Source: Mesostigma viride (taxonomy: Eukaryota; Streptophyta; Mesostigmatophyceae; Mesostigmatales; Mesostigmataceae). Taken from it: a stretch of DNA of 21,050 nucleotides. Numbering within the stretch: the stretch's first letter is position 1; every line of letters starts with the position of its first letter. The notes beneath the pieces are model-generated. The model was not told where the DNA came from, searched no databases, and saw nothing but the letters and a program-made list of their open reading frames with translations. The DNA lies in assembly GCA_009746045.1 (NCBI GenBank), contig RPFO01001342.1, positions 1 to 21,050 on the forward strand, written 5' to 3'. The translations under genes were made by a program, and so were the position numbers. Below, in pieces: positions 14,996-21,050 of this stretch.

Positions 14996-15130
14996 ACTTG
15001 GGCAAAAAGGCAGGGGCGAGACTGGGGTAGAGGGTCACTCAAAGAGCCGTTATATGAAGGAAACTTTGGGCTCTTGGGCGCGGAGCCAGTGCCAAACACA
15101 TCTGGAGTGATAGAGTCACTCAAAGGGGGT

Positions 15131-15354
15131 ACAGCTAAATGCTTTACCTACAGCGACAAAAGGTATAGCTAACTGCTTGATCTACAGCGACAAAAGGTAT
15201 AGCTAACTGCTTGAACTACAGCGACAAAAGGTATAGCTATCTGCTTGACCTACAGCTACAGAAGGTATACCAACTGCTTGAACTACAGCGACAAAAGGTA
15301 TAGATAACTGCTTGACCTACAGCTACAGAAGGTATAGCTAACTGCTTGACCTTA
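15131..15354 (+). repeat. 34-bp minisatellite, about 6.5 copies
   Basis: Consensus unit: GCTAACTGCTTGAYCTACAG followed by CGACAAAAGGTATA. Units alternate between CGACAAAAGG and CTACAGAAGG variants in a partly regular order, which suggests that higher-order duplication of unit pairs followed the first amplification. Confidence 0.93.
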
Positions 15355-15429
15355 CACCCTGATTCACCCTAGATTGTCTGCCATGGAACAGGCGTGCGGT
15401 CAGGGAGTAAGTCACCGCCGAGAAGAACA

Positions 15430-15610
15430 GGAGCTGATAGGGGGAAGAGAGAACGGGAGATTATAGGGGGAAGAGAGCGGTGGGTGATGGGGGAAGAGAG
15501 AGGTGGGTGATGGGGGAAGAGAGTGGTGGATGATGCGGGAAGAGAGCGGTGGATGACAGGGGGAAGAGAGAACGGGAGATTATAGGGGGGATAGAGAACG
15601 GGAGATTATA
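15430..15610 (+). repeat. GGGGGAAGAGAG minisatellite
   Basis: Repeats of about 23-28 bp are built on GGGGGAAGAGAG followed either by GGTGGGTGAT or by AACGGGAGATTATA. The second form flanks the first on both sides, so the array has a palindromic order of unit types. Confidence 0.88.
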
Positions 15611-16806
15611 GGGATCATAGGAGGGTAAACGGGGGTCTTTGTGCAGAGAAGGATGTTGATTAAGCAATCTCTGGGCTAGCTGGGAATGGCAAGATAGGAA
15701 TACTAAAATAGTAGTAAGATATGAACAGTAGCTAGGACATGTGAGATAGGAATGGAGAAAATGACGAGACTAGAAGAAACTAGAAGAGAATGTTGGCGTA
15801 GAGCACACTATAGAACCTAGGAATTGTTTATAATAAGGTCAACATCATACAGTACGTATACAACATAGGTGCTACATACAAGGCTAATGATAAGAAACAT
15901 GACTATCAAGCAATCTATCAAACAGACAAACACAAAAGATGGACGCCTCAAAGACACGCCTGCTGCAATGCATCTACAAGGAGTGCGTGTCAATTACTTG
16001 GCTTTGACACTATCGTTGGGAAAGTTAACGCTGTTGCCTTGCCAACCAAAAGACGATGAAATTCCCAAAATTCTTCCTAGGCAGTTCAGCTCTCTTCAAC
16101 GCAAGAGAACAGTGGAGAAGAGCCCTCTTCAAAGCAAGAGTACATGGGACACGGGCCGCCCAGGCTCCCAGGCCAACACCCAGCCGGCCTGAAGAAACAG
16201 GCTTAACGTGCAAGATGTGCAGCCTCAGACTGAGAGAAGCACCTCCACGACGGCCTCCTTAGATGAACCAGCAACACCCTGCCCAAACTAAACCCCGGAT
16301 GGCGTATGTAACATACAGGAATTCAGGAAGATTGCCACTGCTTGACCGGAAGGGGTCACCAATGGCATAAATGCAGTGCACTAATATGCAGGTAAAAACT
16401 GGGTGTCCAGGGCAGATGCATGTTAGTAAACGAAATCACTAAGCAACTACGGATATAGAGACGGACATTTTTTGGCCATAACTTTCATTGAGTGCTACGC
16501 CACCCACCTTCCAAAAGCGTGGGAATCCTCGAGCGTCGCCGCCCAGTCGTTCGCAACGGTATTTGCTTGGAAATAAAGCGCACGGGGGAATGATGAGGCA
16601 GCCAAATGTGGAACAGGGCGCGTTGTTGTTCGCCACAACAGACTGTACAAAATATGCTGTGACCGCAGCGCAGCCGCCTCATGAATTCCCTCGGAAGTCC
16701 GTGACTTGAGGTTTGCAGCCTGGGCGCCGAACCGCCATTAACGTATTCATTACCGGACCTGCACTGTGAATCTGTGAAATTACTGCGATATTGCGAAGAC
16801 CGTTAC
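15611..16806. other. No convincing gene
   Basis: ORFs of 62-107 codons occur, notably 15869-16192 (plus) and 16439-16682 (minus), all mutually overlapping with no recognisable motif. 15700-15790 is purine-rich on the plus strand. Nothing else stands out. Confidence 0.45.
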
Positions 16807-16893
16807 AGTCATTCACGCCTTAAGTTGGGTTCGAGGTTTTTGAGGGGGTCAACCCAACTTAAGGCGTGAACTCAACTTAAGGCGTGAATGACT
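16807..16893. repeat. TTAA-punctuated palindrome with two alternative arms
   Basis: The left arm TTCACGCCTTAAGTTGGGTT (16812-16831) is the perfect reverse complement of 16851-16870. The overlapping arm 16807-16826 is the perfect reverse complement of 16874-16893. One left arm can therefore pair with either of two right arms. TTAA lies inside every arm (16820-16823, 16859-16862, 16877-16880). Confidence 0.9.
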
Positions 16894-17006
16894 CTACTAA
16901 ATTCTACTAATTTAAACTGAAGGTACTTAAACATACTATTCTAAACTACTTTGAACTTCGAATCCCGAAATCCTATCCGACCCAACTTAAGGGGACGTGG
17001 CGCGCC

Positions 17007-18799
17007 GAATATTTTCCGCGCGAAAAAATTCGCGGCACCGGCCGTACCGTGAAAAGTGGGTGCTCCGTGCGCGCACCACTTGCGGAAGTGGCCATGGCGA
17101 CTGCGTTTAGGCGAAACTAGCAATGTAGGGCTAGAGAAATGCAAAAAAAATGATTGGATGTTGAAGACGATGATTTAATGATGTTGGATTGCGGCGGCAA
17201 GTGGCTGGTTTACAATATCGCTGCTTTCTTTTACTGCCATCGGCATGGGGGGTAATCTGCATTTTTTGGTCGCGCGGAATAAAATAGAATTCGTGATTGC
17301 GGCAGTAAATTCTCAGTTTTGGGGGTCTTTTTGACCGTGAAGGATGCATTCATATCGGTAGCATCGAATTCTAAACCGAACGGGTGCTTTTTGCTACATT
17401 TTCGGCCATTCTCTGTAAGTATTTTTTCAGGCCTGCGCAGTGCATGTCGGAACCTTCCATGGAAGAACGGCCGTTGTTGCGCGCCTGGGCGAGGGATCTA
17501 CGAGGGCAAGGTATAGATTTGTGGCGACTGTTATCTACTATCAGTTCTTTCTTCGAAGAGCTCATCGTTCGAAGTTTTTTGCGTTCGTTTTGGTCAGTTT
17601 CCGCCAGTTAACTCTCCGTTGCGTGCCGTCGTGTTGACGAATACCTGGCAGCTTTAGCTTGTTTTCGTTGATGTCTTGATCAAATCCGCTTTAGTCTCAG
17701 CCGATAGATCCTAGGGAAGGCGTAAGGGATTTCATAGCACGTGTTCTGGCAAGGATGTTGTGCGTATGGACGCTTCTTGTTGTGTGATAGTGACGCACCC
17801 TTTCCTCGCAGCGGCATCACAGCGGTCAGAAGCTGAACGGCCGCCACTGGTTTCTTTGCATTTTATCGTGCAGGGAAGGAATTTTTGAAATCGACGATCA
17901 TGTTGGAGATATTGCATTCGTGTGACTGCATGTAGATAGCTGCCATCATTGGTTTATTTGAGCTTTCCTTGTTATGATGATGTGACAAGACAGCAATGTT
18001 GCTGAGCCAACCATGGTTAACATGGTTGACTGCATACAAGCTTTGTATGCCATGATCTCCTTGGTTCCTTGCCCTCCATAGTTCCAGTTTGTTGCCCATG
18101 TCGGGTAGTGCAGTTAAGGAGTTGTTGCTGTGTTGGTAAGCTTGGTTGGCATAACCCTTACAATCTAACGTGGGAGAAACATAGAAAATGCTGGTAATGC
18201 ATGTGAGTGCCATCATCATTATTGCTATTCACGTACTTATAAGTCTGGCCATGCTCGAGGGACGGTGAAGGAGTATGAGGTGCGTGGCCACCCCTTTGTA
18301 CTTCACAACATATTCAGCATGGATTTGATCCATGTTGATGGCATGTAAAGTGTGATTGTGTTTACTTGCTTTCTGAGTGGTCCTTAGCGCCTTGTCAGGT
18401 AGTGAGTGGTCGTCTAGGAAACCCATCAGTGCGTGCCACAGTGACCCCCAACCTTGAGCATGTGTCGTCATCAGTGTGCTAGAGTTAATTATATGTGCTT
18501 TTGATCATAGATTTGCTGAGTTCTTAGCATGAAGTTTACAAGGTAACCTTGGGTAGAGTATAGTGTATGCTCTCTTGGCATGTATGCCTAGCGATCGTGT
18601 TGCTATGCTTGCGCTGGCAAGGTTGGCCATGCCGAGGGCAGATGAGGGAAGATGTGGTGCCTAGCCGTTTGCTTATGTTTTGTGATCGAGTGGGGCATGC
18701 TTTCTGGCTTTTTGGATGGAAAACAGCATGCCTAAGTGGCCATATACAAAGAAACCCCCCTTAAGCTTATGTTCAGGTTTTAGCACGCATAACCTTATT
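17007..18799. other. Interior of candidate element, no clear ORF
   Basis: ORFs of 60-118 codons on both strands do not show known motifs. A plus-strand stretch at about 18236-18350 (SGHARGTVKEYEVRGHPFVL, open to a stop near 18350, no ATG) looks coding-like. It has a weak echo near 18625-18685, so it could be a lost or unrecognised exon upstream of the PHD finger. CAACCATG / CATGGTTG near 18010-18030 is a small hairpin. Confidence 0.35.
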
Positions 18800-18820
18800 A
18801 CTTGAGCAAGACTTGTCGGA

Positions 18821-19099
18821 ATGACCTGTGTTAAGGGTGGCTGCCACGACGTGATGCAAAGGGAGGGGCAGGGGGACGATGGGGAAGGTAGTAGTGATGA
18901 TGAGAATGATGTTGATAATATTCCTTGCCTTGCATGTGCTTCCCCGGATGAAATTGACGGTGTCCCTTTCCTGCTGTGCAGCACATTCGGGTGCAAGGGA
19001 GGACTGCATGGGTGCTGCGCTGACCCCCCGTTGACTAAGGAGCCCAAGGGGGATTGGTTTTGCCCTGCCTGCCTTGTGCAGGATGCTTACAAGGGCTGA
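18821..19099 (+). CDS. PHD zinc-finger protein, short or terminal exon
   Basis: The 92-codon ORF carries a complete C4-H-C3 PHD finger: Cys36, Cys39, Cys53, Cys58, His63, Cys66, Cys81 and Cys84, with the conserved Trp79 two residues before Cys81 (DWFCPAC). The segment before the finger is acidic (GDDGEGSSDDENDVD). PHD fingers usually bind histone H3 tails, often methylated Lys4. No other domain follows; the stop comes six residues after the last ligand. It may be the terminal exon of a longer protein whose upstream exons were not found, or a stand-alone ORF. It lies inside the TTAA-flanked candidate transposon. The Met codon sits in a 29-bp sequence that is repeated 356 bp downstream. Confidence 0.7.
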   Translation: MTCVKGGCHDVMQREGQGDDGEGSSDDENDVDNIPCLACASPDEIDGVPFLLCSTFGCKGGLHGCCADPPLTKEPKGDWFCPACLVQDAYKG

Positions 19100-19155
19100 T
19101 ATAGTGACATTTTCTGTTTTAGCGGGCATTTTTTTAAAACACGTCTGACGCAATA

Positions 19156-19184
19156 ACTTGAGCTAGACTTGTCGGAATGACCTG
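19156..19184 (+). repeat. Downstream copy of the PHD ORF start region
   Basis: ACTTGAGC, A or T, then AGACTTGTCGGAATGACCTG matches 18800-18828 with a single mismatch in 29 bp, 356 bp apart. The copy ends just after the ATGACCTG that starts the PHD ORF; what follows is not PHD-like. Confidence 0.85.
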
Positions 19185-19621
19185 GGACTTGGAACACTGC
19201 TGTCCCCCTGTTAGCCGGAATTTTTGTTGATTTTGTGGCCTTATCGGAAGTGTTTATGATATGTATATTCCCAATGTCCGGTAAAAAATGACCTGTTTTG
19301 CGGGAAAATTAATAACTGTTCAAGGTTTTGCCATTTCCATGATGTAAATAGCTCAGCAAGCTACAAACTCAGGGAACTATATGACCTTGATTTTTGGTAG
19401 CCAACAAATAAGTGCATTGGCTGGGGCATACTCAGCCCTAATTAGCGTCTTTTGCTATTTATAGCGCATTATTGGCGTATATATGGGGGTAGTACCCCCA
19501 ACAAGTGCATGGACAACTCACTAGAGATGTTATTTAGTGCCCCCAATCATAATTCAGCATTGTGCAAATGAATTTCAAGTGATATTAGCATATGTCAGAT
19601 TTTTTGGGTTTTGGGGTGCCA

Positions 19622-19657
19622 CCTCCCCTTAAGGCGTGAACACAACTTAAGGGGAGG
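19622..19657. repeat. 12-bp perfect inverted repeat at right element border
   Basis: CCTCCCCTTAAG (19622-19633) and CTTAAGGGGAGG (19646-19657) are perfectly complementary around a 12-nt spacer. The TTAA-to-TTAA stretch 19629-19650 is 21/22 identical to 16859-16880 on the left side. Confidence 0.92.
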
Positions 19658-19711
19658 GTCCCATGCTAGACCCCCTAAAACTATCCTGATCTTATGGAAT
19701 AACATGCAGGG

Positions 19712-20373
19712 TGTTACGTGCCAACCCAGGTCCCTAGCCTGAGTGACGTAGCGAAAGATCCTCCATGCCGGAATTAGGAATAATCAAGGTAGCCTAATGC
19801 AGATTGCGCGTCACGACGGAGGTCGTGAGATATCTGGCATCGCGGCTTGACGCCAAGCTAATTGATACACACTTATAATGGCTAGCAAGACCAATTACAA
19901 ATGGATAGTTGCCCCAGGTTTAATGTGTAGGCGTCATCGCACTTATCATTCATCAAACCAAGAGGACGAGACTCTCGTCCTCGGACCAATTTCACCTAGG
20001 TCCGCCACCAAGCTGGCAAAGGGCGCCGACATGGCGCCGACCTTCCTAAGCATGCAGTCCACACAAGATCTCGGGTCGACATCGACCCTCACCTACAGAA
20101 TCCACGCATGAGTACAATATCTCAACCAGCTATAAAGTACGCAGCGCGGCGCGACTGCACCGGCCCCTAGAAGATCGCATACAACAGCCTAGGCCCAAAA
20201 TAACTGGCCCGAATCACACAAACTATCATAGTTCCATACAAAAGTCCTGACTAAGGGACGATTCCCAAATTAAGTCCCGAAATAAGTCCCAAAGTCCTAC
20301 GGACTATGACAACAAGCCAAAGTATATAATTTATTCCATTGTTGCGTCCGTCCTAAAGGGCCGGCACGCAACA
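19712..20373 (-). mobile_element. Probable 3' LTR of a minus-strand LTR retrotransposon
   Basis: The 662-bp segment begins TGTTACGTGCC and ends GGCACGCAACA on the plus strand, an 11-bp terminal inverted repeat with one mismatch and the canonical TG...CA ends. Directly adjacent on the minus-strand 5' side is a purine-rich tract (20374-20390), placed as a polypurine tract would be before a 3' LTR. An AATAAA lies about 35 bp into the LTR on the minus strand. Inside is a perfect 10-bp inverted repeat with a 1-nt spacer (19962-19971, 19973-19982). The body would extend right, beyond the window; no gag or pol is seen, so the second LTR and target duplication cannot be checked. Confidence 0.6.
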
Positions 20374-20390
20374 CTCCTCCCCCCCACGGG
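20374..20390 (-). other. Candidate polypurine tract
   Basis: On the minus strand this reads CCCGTGGGGGGGAGGAG and ends exactly where the TGTTGCG LTR terminus starts. In LTR retrotransposons such a tract primes plus-strand DNA synthesis. A small hairpin, CGGTAG / CTACCG (20394-20408), lies next to it. Confidence 0.55.
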
Positions 20391-21050
20391 GGTCGGTAGT
20401 CCCTACCGTACAAGAGTCACTGGGAAAAGAAACAAGTATGCTACACTACTATAAGAGTACTATGTCCCAACCCCGGTTCACCCGCGGGTTAGTAATACCA
20501 GTTCCTCTAGAGGTTGATACACAGGACCAACCCTGACGTAGTAGCATGAAACAGGATGACAGGATCATTCCGCTATCCGTCATAAAACTCGCACAACCAT
20601 CTCAGCGACCGCCATTGTTGGCGCGCCGATCCACTGGAGCCACCTTAGGGGGGCGCCACCGCGTGCCCTATCCCATCCACATAATAATGCACAGTCCATG
20701 TAATCCCGCTCAACCAGTCCTGAGGTCCTGAGCAGCCTCAAACTTCATGAAATGTTGACCATAGGGGTACTATGTCCCAGCCCTTGTGCACCAACGGGCC
20801 AGTGAAACCAGGTCCCCCCAGACTTGCCACGCAAGAAGGGCAACTCTTTATATAGCCAATCGCCGGGATTGTCAGCAGGAGGGAATATTTTTCATGCATA
20901 CAACTTGATGATCAGGCCGACGAGGTGGCCAGTCATGTATCCCGTCCAGCCGAAACCCAGCCTTGCAGCGCGACTGATGCGCGTAATCACATGACGATTA
21001 AGAAGTACTACTAGTAGCGTAGACGACGGTGAGGCACAGCATGCAGTGCA
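20391..21050. other. Internal flank of LTR element, non-coding, with 310-bp-spaced repeat
   Basis: A segment beginning GTACTATGTCCCA recurs at 20457 and 20767, with diverged similarity for about 60 bp afterwards (TTCACC...CGGG / GTGCACC...CGGG, then CCAG). No ORF above 61 codons is present. It would be the untranslated 3' end of the minus-strand element. Confidence 0.5.

Larger units (their letters stand above)
16991..19628. mobile_element. Candidate TTAA-flanked DNA transposon carrying a PHD finger
   Basis: A 2638-bp segment is flanked by TTAA on both sides (16987-16990 and 19629-19632). Its ends are an imperfect terminal inverted repeat: GGGGACGTGGCGCGCCGAA at left, against GGGGAGGTGGCACCCCAAA (reverse complement) at right, 15 of 19 matching. 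Insertion at TTAA is characteristic of the piggyBac and Kolobok superfamilies; neither transposase is visible, so superfamily is not assigned. The interior has only short ORFs, of which the PHD-finger ORF at 18821-19099 is the one recognisable product. Outer TTAA motifs (16820-16823 and 19647-19650) give an alternative, larger pair of ends, GTTGGGTTC and GTTGTGTTC. It could be a non-autonomous or decayed element. Confidence 0.5.

Noticed and set aside
14869-15123. Upstream Met at 15123 as the YggU start
   Set aside because: The extra 85 residues are mostly Pro/Leu/Cys translation of a G-rich minisatellite; the Met at 14868 gives a plausible transit peptide plus domain.
16824-16840. Possible tRNA B box (GGGTTCGAGG)
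   Set aside because: It lies in the loop side of a palindrome; no acceptor stem, D arm or anticodon arm could be folded around it.

Overview
The window looks like nuclear DNA of a eukaryote, most likely a green alga or another protist. The genes are split by introns with GT...AG borders. Coding exons are GC-rich with low-complexity inserts, while the DNA between them is nearer 50% GC and full of minisatellites and decayed transposable elements. There is no operon structure. The species cannot be named from the sequence.

Layout. 1-1380: a broken reverse transcriptase (minus strand) and a 36-bp minisatellite. 1440-2104: a candidate Cys-rich terminal exon (plus strand) preceded by degenerate copies of its own start. 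3134-4102: the 3' end of a LINE (minus strand), with a pentanucleotide tail. 4103-6297: no convincing gene; it holds a (GT)31 run and AT-rich microsatellites. 6298-11957: a multi-exon minus-strand gene for a TYW5-type JmjC tRNA hydroxylase, the best-supported gene here. 11819-13951: a 710-codon low-complexity minus-strand ORF that overlaps the first TYW5 exon in another frame and may be an upstream exon or a spurious ORF. 14197-14868 (open to 15123): a DUF167/YggU-family protein (C15orf40-like), minus strand. 15131-15610: two minisatellites. 16807-19657: a TTAA-flanked, TIR-bounded candidate DNA transposon with a textbook PHD finger. 19712-21050: a probable LTR plus polypurine tract of a minus-strand LTR retrotransposon that runs off the right edge.

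The most unusual signal is a recurring architecture. Edges of coding exons are repeated as degenerate ladders in the neighbouring non-coding DNA. In TYW5 intron 2, the 3' edge of exon 2 (the Fe-binding HxD codons plus splice donor) recurs four times on the donor side. The 5' edge of exon 3 (acceptor plus first codons) recurs three times on the acceptor side. The same pattern appears before the Cys-rich exon at 1982 and after the stop codon of the YggU gene. This suggests that introns and flanks here grow by repeated local duplication of exon borders, leaving decoy splice sites. All family assignments come from reading motifs by eye; no database search was possible.
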